Shown: one piece after another, positions 10,040-15,947 of the stretch
Layout: every line of letters starts with the position of its first letter
How positions within the stretch are numbered: the first letter of the stretch is position 1
Assembly: GCA_964385235.1 (NCBI GenBank)
Contig: CAYLOD010000001.1
Location: forward strand, 1 to 64,000
DNA length: 64,000 bases
DNA from: Pseudoruminococcus sp964385235
GTDB lineage: Bacteria; Bacillota; Clostridia; Oscillospirales; Acutalibacteraceae
Reading direction: 5' to 3'
Notes under the pieces: generated by a model
Seen by the model: the letters and a program-made list of their open reading frames with translations, nothing else
What the model was told of the DNA's origin: nothing
The model's database searches: none
Translations under genes and position numbers: made by a program

Positions 10040-10177
10040 TCATGGTTTTAAGCGTCCTTTCAAGTGTGGCTTGCGTAAGATAAGGCTCGGTTCAGGCGTT
10101 TCGGTTAATCCCTGTCTCAGCTTATATCCGTTCGGATAGCTGTCACCCCCGCTGACCGGGTTTTCCGGACACAGCAT
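10040..10177 (-). CDS. Possible 45-residue small protein or a structured RNA element
   Basis: Open frame beginning MLCPENPVSGG, with Pro/Leu/Arg/Lys-rich content and codons that look coding. The DNA is clearly richer in G and C than its flanks and contains the perfect palindrome TATCCG-AA-CGGATA. No strong ribosome binding site is visible. It sits just downstream of the LytTR gene on the same strand, so it may instead be a transcribed structured element or a repeat. Function unknown. Confidence 0.22.
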   Translation of the reverse strand: MLCPENPVSGGDSYPNGYKLRQGLTETPEPSLILRKPHLKGRLKP

Positions 10178-10206
10178 TTACCGCATAACTTTCTGTAAAC
10201 GAGCTG

Positions 10207-10935
10207 TTATACCCTGTATAATTGCATATATTTTCCGTGAGACTCAAAGTATTTAAGGTAGGCGCCGCGGATTTCTCCGGCGCTTCGCTGGCGTATCAGA
10301 ACGGACTCTCCCGTTGAAAGTTTAAACTGGTTTGTGGCTTGAACGATATAATCCATGTTGACAATATAGCTGCGATGGCTTCGCAAAAATCTTTCGCTGT
10401 TAAGTTCTCCCTCGATCTCGTTGAGCTTCTTGTATATATTATAGCTTTCGCCGTTGCAGCGGTGGAGGATACACTTTGAATTGCTGCTTTCTATATATGT
10501 GATTTCATCATACGGGACTATAACAACGCTGTTGTGCCGATGTATTTGATATGCTTCCGCATTTATACCTCGTATTATCCTCTGCATTGATATGCACAGC
10601 TTTTCATAACTGACGGGCTTTAAAATATATCCTCCCGCGTTTACCTCGTAGCCTTCCACGGCAAATTCCGAGTTTTCGGACAGGAAAATTATTTCTCCGT
10701 TATAGTTTATTTTGCGAAGTTTTTTCGCGGCGTCGATGCCGAGCATATCATTCATAAAAACGTCGAGAAAAATAACATTATATGCGCCGCCGTCCTGAAC
10801 CTCATACAGAAGATCTTTCGCGCTGCCGTACCGATAAATATTACAGCTTATTGTCGTACTTGAAAAAAACGATTTCAGCAGATTTTCAAGTGAAATTTCG
10901 GAATCAAGGCTGTTGTCACAAATAGCGATATTCAT
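10207..10935 (-). CDS. LytTR-family response regulator
   Basis: A 242-residue two-domain regulator. Residues 1-120 form a CheY-like receiver with acidic pocket residues near the start (ICDNSLDSE), the phospho-acceptor Asp in VIFLDVFMND and the Lys in YILKPVS. Residues 140-240 form a LytTR DNA-binding domain (RSHRSYIVNMDYI is typical). I chose ATG at 10935 because AGGAGG stands 7 bases upstream; longer in-frame starts have no RBS. No histidine kinase gene is adjacent, so it is an orphan here. The inverted and direct repeats upstream are candidate binding sites for self-control. Confidence 0.9.
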   Translation of the reverse strand: MNIAICDNSLDSEISLENLLKSFFSSTTISCNIYRYGSAKDLLYEVQDGGAYNVIFLDVFMNDMLGIDAAKKLRKINYNGEIIFLSENSEFAVEGYEVNAGGYILKPVSYEKLCISMQRIIRGINAEAYQIHRHNSVVIVPYDEITYIESSNSKCILHRCNGESYNIYKKLNEIEGELNSERFLRSHRSYIVNMDYIVQATNQFKLSTGESVLIRQRSAGEIRGAYLKYFESHGKYMQLYRV

Positions 10936-11013
10936 AAAAACTTCCTCCTGATGCTTTAATAAGGGGCTTGTACCTGCTTCAAGACAGCGTGCGTGTTTGT
11001 GAAAATAATTTAC

Positions 11014-11050
11014 ATTCTCGTGATATTTTATCACAAAATATCACGAGAAT
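11014..11050. promoter_or_regulatory. Perfect 16-bp inverted repeat upstream of the LytTR gene
   Basis: ATTCTCGTGATATTTT and its exact complement flank a 5-base loop, about 80-115 bases before the LytTR start. There is no T tract in the useful position. This could be an operator, or a hairpin at the start of the LytTR transcript. Confidence 0.5.
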
Positions 11051-11094
11051 CAATATTTTTATTAAAAATCAATTAAGAATCAATATTTTTATTA
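11047..11094. repeat. Direct repeats (18 bp, 30-bp period) and short tandem repeats
   Basis: GAATCAATATTTTTATTA occurs at 11047-11064 and again at 11077-11094. It is followed by three copies of a 9-base ATTAACTAT-like unit up to about 11120. These lie between the divergent LytTR gene and the tRNA-Leu promoter. LytTR proteins bind paired direct repeats, so a regulatory role is plausible. Confidence 0.6.
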
Positions 11095-11224
11095 TATTAA
11101 CTATATTAACTATATTAACTCCAATAAACGTCTTGCCGCGTGGGTAACAGGCGGGGAACATATTGCATAAGTTATACTCCGGTGACGGTTCCCCGAAGAT
11201 GCCGCATTAAACCCTATAAACCAC

Positions 11225-11253
11225 TTGACAATATTTTCCCTATGCTATATAAT
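11225..11253 (+). promoter_or_regulatory. Sigma-A promoter of tRNA-Leu
   Basis: Perfect TTGACA (11225-11230) and TATAAT (11248-11253) separated by 17 bases, ending 17 bases before the tRNA. Confidence 0.9.
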
Positions 11254-11270
11254 TTCAAGGTAGTTAATAA

Positions 11271-11357
11271 GCCGGTGTGTTGGAATTGGCAGACGAGGTG
11301 GACTCAAAATCCATTGCCAGCGATGGCGTGCGGGTTCAAGTCCCGCCACCGGCACCA
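11271..11357 (+). tRNA. tRNA-Leu (anticodon CAA), CCA encoded
   Basis: Acceptor stem GCCGGTG/CACCGGC, discriminator A followed by an encoded CCA, D-arm TTGGCAGACGAGG, and T-arm with GGTTCAAGT. The anticodon stem TGGA/TCCA encloses the loop CTCAAAA, giving anticodon CAA, which reads UUG. The long variable arm is that of a class II tRNA. It has its own promoter and terminator. Confidence 0.97.
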
Positions 11358-11363
11358 AAAATT

Positions 11364-11407
11364 AAAAGCTCGAAAATGCTTTCTTACAGGCGTTTTCGAG
11401 CTTTTTT
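11364..11407 (+). terminator. Terminator of tRNA-Leu
   Basis: A 13-bp stem AAAAGCTCGAAAA/TTTTCGAGCTTTT, its right arm running into TTTTTT. Confidence 0.9.
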
Positions 11408-11482
11408 AAGCGCAGTTTCAGCGTGTGACATCAGCAGTGATTATATATTGGACTTTCTTGAATTTACAGGCATTTCGGGCAG

Positions 11483-11511
11483 TTGCAACATGGATTGAAT
11501 TATGATATAAT
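11483..11511 (+). promoter_or_regulatory. Promoter of the DUF4364 gene
   Basis: TTGCAA (11483-11488), a 17-base spacer and a perfect TATAAT (11506-11511). Transcription would start near 11518, leaving a 5' leader of about 155 bases. Confidence 0.75.
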
Positions 11512-11531
11512 ATTTTCGATATAACTCAGGT

Positions 11532-11645
11532 AATGTCCCCGCCTCTCAGGGGCGGCATTACCTATGTCAGCAGGGTATCGGATCCCCTGTTAATTACTCA
11601 CGCGGCTTATGCCGCGCTATGCCATGTTGAATTACGGGGCAAAAT
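11532..11645 (+). promoter_or_regulatory. Structured 5' leader before DUF4364 (candidate cis-regulatory RNA)
   Basis: Three GC-rich hairpins occur in an AT-rich spacer: GGTAATG-(T)-CCCC closed by GGGG-CGG-CATTACC, then CAGGG with CCCTG around ATCGGAT, then GCGGC-TTAT-GCCGC. An A-rich tail then leads to the RBS GAGGTG. It matches no riboswitch consensus that I know. A T tract for a terminator is absent, so control of translation would be more likely than attenuation. Confidence 0.4.
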
Positions 11646-11672
11646 AAAATTTAAAACAATGAGGTGTATTTT

Positions 11673-12269
11673 ATGGACTACGACGCGTTTACAGGCGGTA
11701 TAGAGCCGGGAGGACTGCGAAACAAAAGTGAAATTTGTATTCTCATATGCTATCTGTTATACGCAACGGGAAGACCGCTAAGCAAAGATGATATAGTGTC
11801 CGTAATTTCGGATAACGGGCTTGCAAATTATTTTGAAACAAACGACGCTATATGCGACCTGCTGAACGCCGGAAATATAACTCCGTCAGACGAAGATAAG
11901 AATCTGTTTGTCCTGAGCGGACGCGGAGAGATGATAGCCCGCCAGTTAGACACTACTCTCCCGTTCACCGCGCGTGATAAAGCCGTATCCGCCTGCATTT
12001 CACTTCTTACCAAACAAAAGCTGCAAAAGGAAAATCCCGTTAAAGTAGAAAAGCTTGATAACGGAGGTTATAACGTATCATTTTCTATAACCGACGGGAA
12101 TATATCGCTTATGAGCTTTACGGTTTTTATGCCTGATTGCGCTCAGGTTGAGCTTATTAAGCGTTCATTTTATAATGATCCTCAGTATATATATACGGTA
12201 CTGCTCGCAGCTCTCACAGAAAATCGTGAACTGCTCAAGGAAGCTCTTGAAAAAATCGTTATCAAATAG
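11673..12269 (+). CDS. DUF4364 family protein
   Basis: A 198-residue cytoplasmic protein of the DUF4364 family, widespread in Clostridia and without a known function. The N-terminal half resembles a winged helix (NKSEICILICYLLYATGRPLSKDDI), and the family is suspected to include regulators. ATG at 11673 follows GAGGTG by 6 bases; a GTG at 11664 overlaps the RBS and is rejected. It stands alone behind its own promoter and structured leader. Confidence 0.82.
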   Translation: MDYDAFTGGIEPGGLRNKSEICILICYLLYATGRPLSKDDIVSVISDNGLANYFETNDAICDLLNAGNITPSDEDKNLFVLSGRGEMIARQLDTTLPFTARDKAVSACISLLTKQKLQKENPVKVEKLDNGGYNVSFSITDGNISLMSFTVFMPDCAQVELIKRSFYNDPQYIYTVLLAALTENRELLKEALEKIVIK

Positions 12270-12309
12270 TATTTATAAGCGCTATGATGCTGTTATTCGG
12301 ACAGACTCT

Positions 12310-12319
12310 NNNNNNNNNN
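12310..12319. other. Assembly gap (10 N)
   Basis: Located between DUF4364 and the BofA-like gene. actct ends the left flank and starts the right flank, so the contigs probably overlap and nothing is missing. Confidence 0.95.
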
Positions 12320-12333
12320 ACTCTCCGCGGTCC

Positions 12334-12594
12334 TCAAATTATTATTTGCAGCAGCAGCATGGCTGTAACCCCGGAAACGCCTAAAACCGAAGAAACCGCG
12401 AGCGAAAGCGGACTTACCGGAATACTTACCTGAGTAAACACTGAAATTATGTTTACAATAATCATACATAAAGGTCCGACAAACAATCCCAAAAACGCCG
12501 AACGCACAGGGTGCTTTGATTTCATAATTTTCTGTATCCCCACAAGCAGAAGGAATATTCCACAGCATATTAACAAAATCACCCAAATAGGCAT
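12334..12594 (-). CDS. bofA: BofA-family membrane protein (pro-sigma-K processing inhibitor-like)
   Basis: An 86-residue protein with about three membrane segments: MPIWVILLICCGIFLLLVGI, then AFLGLFVGPLCMIIVNIISV, then a Gly/Val/Leu-rich end with LGVSGVTAMLLLQ, the BofA hallmark. BofA holds back SpoIVFB in the forespore outer membrane until sigma-K is to be activated. ATG at 12594 has GGGGGG about 10 bases upstream. It is usually near recR; here it is not. Its presence points to a spore-forming lineage. Confidence 0.72.
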   Translation of the reverse strand: MPIWVILLICCGIFLLLVGIQKIMKSKHPVRSAFLGLFVGPLCMIIVNIISVFTQVSIPVSPLSLAVSSVLGVSGVTAMLLLQIII

Positions 12595-12689
12595 ATTACC
12601 TGTCCCCCCTTTTACATTACTACTACAAATATACGAGGGAGAACTTTCTTTTATTCGGTAAATCAATAAATTATCCGTCAAAACAGTGA

Positions 12690-12716
12690 CCGGACAGCCC
12701 TTTCAGACTGCCCGGC
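12690..12716 (-). terminator. Probable terminator after the DUF378 gene
   Basis: Stem CCGGGCAG/CTGTCCGG with an 11-base loop, downstream of the DUF378 gene. The following T run is poor on the minus strand; the plus strand has TTTGTTTTT. Confidence 0.5.
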
Positions 12717-12763
12717 CTTTGTTTTTCATGGCTGACGCGACAGCCACATTAAATTGCAGGATA

Positions 12764-12997
12764 TTACGCGTTTGAGCTGTGCCTTTGCGGTTCGCCGCTG
12801 CTTTCGTTTTCGTTATTTCTGAAGAGCAGCGAAATGCACCAAATAGCGGAAAGAGCGACGAGGGTATAGATGATTCGGCTGACGATGCCTGTCTGACCGC
12901 CGCATATCCATGCAACTAAGTCAAATTGAAAAATACCTATCGAACCCCAGTTAAGACCGCCGATTATCAGCAGCAGCAGCGCAATCTTGTCCATCAT
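12764..12997 (-). CDS. DUF378 domain membrane protein
   Basis: A 77-residue protein with two membrane helices: MMDKIALLLLIIGGLNWGSI, which carries the GGLNWG sequence diagnostic of DUF378, and IIYTLVALSAIWCISLLF. A polar tail follows. AGGAGG stands 8 bases before ATG at 12997. Function unknown. Confidence 0.88.
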   Translation of the reverse strand: MMDKIALLLLIIGGLNWGSIGIFQFDLVAWICGGQTGIVSRIIYTLVALSAIWCISLLFRNNENESSGEPQRHSSNA

Positions 12998-13068
12998 AGA
13001 TGATTCCTCCTTTTAGCAAAGCATTTTAAAGAATACTATGATTCATATTCCTAATAGTAATATTGCCG

Positions 13069-13380
13069 TTACGGTTCAAAATATACATTGAAATAAATAT
13101 TCAAATGCTTTTTTATTTTTTTTATACCGTTTCGGATATGCTTGTATACAGTTGCCTCTTTTATGCAAAGGATATTTGAGATTTCTTTAACATTTTTATT
13201 TTTATGAAATCTTAAAGTAATACAATCCCGCTGTCTTTCCGTCAGCTCATTGCTTATTATTTTACGAATCATATTTTTATATTCATTCAGCCTCGAAATG
13301 TTATCATTTTCCTCGTAATAATTTTTCAGCGACGCGTACCCTTCGATCCGATCGGTAAGACTTAGTATTTTATGCTTCAT
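13069..13380 (-). CDS. Small sigma-70 region-4-like HTH protein
   Basis: A 103-residue protein whose C-terminal half is a region-4 helix-turn-helix (LTERQRDCITLRFHKN, then VKEISNILCIKEATVYKHI). There is no region 2, so it cannot be a full sigma factor. Proteins like this occur in phages and integrative elements as late or activator-type regulators. RBS AGGAGG before ATG at 13380. It is cotranscribed with the coiled-coil gene 18 bases upstream. Confidence 0.75.
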   Translation of the reverse strand: MKHKILSLTDRIEGYASLKNYYEENDNISRLNEYKNMIRKIISNELTERQRDCITLRFHKNKNVKEISNILCIKEATVYKHIRNGIKKIKKHLNIYFNVYFEP

Positions 13381-13398
13381 TCCGGGTTCCTCCTTTGA

Positions 13399-13620
13399 TT
13401 ACTGTTCAGCGGCTCTCTGACGCTCTGACGCTCTGGCGTACATTACTTTCGCGGTAAAATTACAGTCGATATACATTGATTCGAGGATTTTAATTCTCCT
13501 GAGAATCTCCTTCAGTTCCGTGCCGCGGCAGTATATTTTCCGAGCCTTGAGATCTGTGAGCTTTCGCATAATTTCGTTTGCGCTTGCTTCATATTCCTCA
13601 GCCATTTGATTATAGTTCAT
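13399..13620 (-). CDS. Small coiled-coil protein paired with the sigma-like gene
   Basis: A 73-residue helical, charged protein (MNYNQMAEEYEASANEIM, then RGTELKEILRRIKILES). ATG at 13620 is preceded by AGGAGGACAAT; an upstream in-frame ATG lacks an RBS. I recognise no family with confidence; it resembles short proteins found next to phage-type region-4 regulators. It may be a partner or anti-factor of the next gene (inference). Confidence 0.6.
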   Translation of the reverse strand: MNYNQMAEEYEASANEIMRKLTDLKARKIYCRGTELKEILRRIKILESMYIDCNFTAKVMYARASERQRAAEQ

Positions 13621-13719
13621 ATTGTCCTCCTTATACACAAAACGTGTTGTTAATGGTTAAATTAAAAGAGAACAAATATGAAGCGATTAAACAGAATATT
13701 TGTTCCCTCTATAATTAAA

Positions 13720-13748
13720 ATTATAATACGATATATTTATTATTTCAA
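13720..13748 (-). promoter_or_regulatory. Promoter of the coiled-coil/sigma-like pair
   Basis: Minus-strand TTGAAA (13748-13743), a 17-base spacer and a perfect TATAAT (13725-13720), diverging from the XRE promoter about 100 bases away. Confidence 0.75.
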
Positions 13749-13828
13749 GACAAATATGAGATATATTTCTCCCTGATACATATATAGTCCAAAAAAATGA
13801 CCTGTTGTATAAAAAAATAAAATATACG

Positions 13829-13857
13829 TTGCAAATACACATATTGTGTGATATAAT
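13829..13857 (+). promoter_or_regulatory. Promoter of the XRE/ImmA pair with an embedded operator-like palindrome
   Basis: TTGCAA (13829-13834), a 17-base spacer and TATAAT (13852-13857). The spacer holds ACACA-TAT-TGTGT at 13837-13849, placed where a repressor would block RNA polymerase. Autoregulation by the XRE protein is the simplest reading. Confidence 0.7.
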
Positions 13858-13929
13858 TTTACAAACTGAATCAAAATAAATCATTAACAGCCATCGTTTC
13901 CGGTTATACTATATTAGGAGGCATATGCT

Positions 13930-14346
13930 ATGAGTGCGTTTTCCGAAAGACTCAGATATTGCAGAAAGAGTCACAATTTGACACAGCGGGAGCTTGCACA
14001 AAAGCTTGGCGTCGCTTCGTCCGCAATAGGAATGTATGAGCAGGGCAGGCGCGAGCCCGGCAGCGATATGCTTCTGAAGATCTGTTCTGTTCTCGACACA
14101 ACCACAGACTACCTTTTGGGACTTGATAACGGGCGGCCGGAAAAAGCATCAAACGAACAGCGCGATGTGAATGATGTAATAGATGAGTTCACATCGATGC
14201 TTGAGGAACAAAGCGGACTGATGTTTGACGGAGAACCTATCAACGACGCCGACAGGCAAAAAATAGTTGAGGCTATTAAAATAGCCGCTACTGTCGCTAT
14301 CAACAGCCACAGGAAAACGGAGGGAAAATATGATGAAAAACATTGA
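13930..14346 (+). CDS. XRE-family transcriptional regulator (Cro/CI-like)
   Basis: A 138-residue repressor. Residues 5-60 form the HTH (LTQRELAQKLGVASSAIGMYEQGRREPG), followed by the usual LLKICSVLDTTTDYLLG segment and a flexible C-terminal part. RBS AGGAGG before ATG at 13930. It overlaps the downstream ImmA-like gene by 17 bases. The pair matches the ImmR/ImmA arrangement of ICEBs1-type elements, where the peptidase cleaves the repressor. No integrase or transfer genes lie nearby. Confidence 0.92.
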   Translation: MSAFSERLRYCRKSHNLTQRELAQKLGVASSAIGMYEQGRREPGSDMLLKICSVLDTTTDYLLGLDNGRPEKASNEQRDVNDVIDEFTSMLEEQSGLMFDGEPINDADRQKIVEAIKIAATVAINSHRKTEGKYDEKH

Positions 14347-14776
14347 CAAGATCATATTAAGCCTTACTCAACGGTATAATACAGCATCACCGTTTGAGCT
14401 TTGCGACTGTCTCGGAATAATCGTCATATACGAGGATCTGCCCGACAGTGTCCGCGGATTCTTTGTGAAAATACTCAAGGATTTTGTAATCGTTATCAAT
14501 ATCTCGGCGGACGAGGACGAAGCCCGTGTCGTCTGCGCGCATGAGCTGGGACATATAATGCTGCACAGTGATACAAACTCCATAAGCCTGAGCAGCAGAA
14601 CCTGTCTGTGTACCTCAAAATACGAGCGAGAGGCAGATTTATTCGCGGTAAATCTCCTGCTTGAGGACAAAATCTCATCAATTACAGGCGTATATGATAA
14701 TATCAGCGCAGAGGAGCTGTCATGCATAACTCATATCCCGTTGCGCCTTATCAAACTAAAGTTCTTTCCCGAATAA
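14330..14776 (+). CDS. ImmA/IrrE-family metallo-endopeptidase
   Basis: A 148-residue zinc peptidase with the HEXXH motif in CAHELGHIMLH (about residues 69-79) and the third ligand Glu in YEREADLFAVNLLL. In known systems this enzyme cuts the partner XRE repressor to release expression. ATG at 14330 follows GGAGGG and overlaps the end of the XRE gene, which indicates translational coupling. The likely substrate is that repressor (inference from family and position). Confidence 0.92.
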   Translation: MMKNIDKIILSLTQRYNTASPFELCDCLGIIVIYEDLPDSVRGFFVKILKDFVIVINISADEDEARVVCAHELGHIMLHSDTNSISLSSRTCLCTSKYEREADLFAVNLLLEDKISSITGVYDNISAEELSCITHIPLRLIKLKFFPE

Positions 14777-14818
14777 AATAAAAATACTTTATAAATACTT
14801 CATATTGGGGGCGGCTTT

Positions 14819-15313
14819 GTGAAATACTTTATAATACGCGACAAGTCGGATATTGAATCGCGTCTTGCAGTCTTTGACCGCTTTGGCGAAAATATTTTTA
14901 CTGTTTCGGGCGAAGTATCGGGGAACAATCATACTCTTTTTATTTCAGACAATAAGGGCGAGGTGCTTGCTTCAATCATATCCTCCCCGTTCGCGTTTCC
15001 GCATTTTCGCGTCAGATTCGGACGAAAGCACATCATATTTATGATGACGCCCAACCGAAAGTCGCCCATGGCGATATATGGCATCAACGCTTCCTTTGAC
15101 GGGGAGCTTTTAACAGGTGAATATATGCTGATGGGTTCAAACAAAGAGGTAATAGCTTATCAAAAGCACGGCTGGAGCAAACACGGTGAGTGTCACGAGC
15201 TTGAGATACTCGACGAGAGATATACTCTGCTTGCTCTGGCAGTATCCGCCGCTATAAGCCTGTATTACGGGATATACGGGAGTGAAAATGTCGCCGGAAA
15301 TCCCACGGGATAA
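14819..15313 (+). CDS. LURP-one-related / Tubby-C-like protein
   Basis: A 164-residue beta-rich protein with the family pattern YFIIRDKSDIESRLAVFDRFG, then VSGEVSGNNHTLFI and a hydrophobic C-terminal helix (LLALAVSAAISLYYGIYG), like the buried central helix of the Tubby fold. LURP-one proteins are relatives of phospholipid scramblases; bacterial roles are unknown. GTG start at 14819 behind GGGGGCGG. It follows the ImmA gene by 42 bases, possibly in the same transcript. Confidence 0.65.
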   Translation: MKYFIIRDKSDIESRLAVFDRFGENIFTVSGEVSGNNHTLFISDNKGEVLASIISSPFAFPHFRVRFGRKHIIFMMTPNRKSPMAIYGINASFDGELLTGEYMLMGSNKEVIAYQKHGWSKHGECHELEILDERYTLLALAVSAAISLYYGIYGSENVAGNPTG

Positions 15314-15369
15314 AATGTATATCAGCTTAAACTTCCTCACAAAATAAATGAAAAACAGGTGAGGAAGCT

Positions 15370-15891
15370 GTGAGCGGGATTTTAATAGTAGTAGATTATC
15401 AAACCGAATTTGTCACAGGCAAATTCGGTTTTTTGCAGGCTCAAAAAATAGAAAAAAATATAGCTGATAAAATTTCGCGTTACCGTAATGACGGCTCCGC
15501 GGTAGCATTCACGCTCGACACACACAGTGACAAGAGCTTATACAAATTCAGCAGCAGCGCTTATTCCGCAAAGGAATGTGTCGGGAAAAACCATTCATGG
15601 CAGCTTTTCGGCGCTGTAAACAGGCTTTGCCGTGAGGGCGATATTTGCTTTATAAAATCCACTTTCGGTTCACGGGAGCTTTTTGATTTTCTGCGTGAAA
15701 ATGATTTCAAGTCTGTTGAACTTGCGGGAGTGTCGGCGGACGTTTGTGTACTCGCCAATGCCGTTATCGCAAGGACAGCCCGCCCGCGCTCGGAAATAAT
15801 CGTAGATACAAGTTGTACGGCAAGCCCCGATGAAAGACTTTTTGACAGCGCGGTCACCATAATGAAAGGTATGAAAATAACCGTAATATAA
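15370..15891 (+). CDS. Isochorismatase-family cysteine hydrolase (nicotinamidase-like)
   Basis: A 173-residue hydrolase with the complete triad: Asp in VVDYQTEF (about residue 9), Lys in CFIKSTFGS (about 98) and Cys in GVSADVCVLANAV (about 128). DTHSDKSL carries the Asp/His metal-site pattern of nicotinamidases. It would open an amide such as nicotinamide in NAD salvage, but the substrate is not certain. GTG start at 15370 behind AGGAAG. Confidence 0.85.
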   Translation: MSGILIVVDYQTEFVTGKFGFLQAQKIEKNIADKISRYRNDGSAVAFTLDTHSDKSLYKFSSSAYSAKECVGKNHSWQLFGAVNRLCREGDICFIKSTFGSRELFDFLRENDFKSVELAGVSADVCVLANAVIARTARPRSEIIVDTSCTASPDERLFDSAVTIMKGMKITVI

Positions 15892-15901
15892 AGTCATGTA
15901 T

Positions 15902-15933
15902 AATTAAAAAGACCTTGCTCAAAAGGCAAAGTC
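15902..15933 (-). terminator. Terminator of rnr
   Basis: Minus-strand stem GACTTTGC/GCAAGGTC with a 7-base loop, followed by TTTTTAATTA. Confidence 0.75.
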
Positions 15934-15947
15934 ACAATTTTTTAAAA

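Noticed and set aside
10040..10200. Possible TPP riboswitch, because CTGAGA occurs
   Set aside because: The other conserved TPP elements (CUGAUCUGGAUAAUGCCAGCG-like) are absent and there is no thiamine gene downstream.
13069..15891. Complete prophage or integrative element
   Set aside because: No integrase, relaxase, structural or attachment-site evidence; only regulators and an ImmA peptidase.
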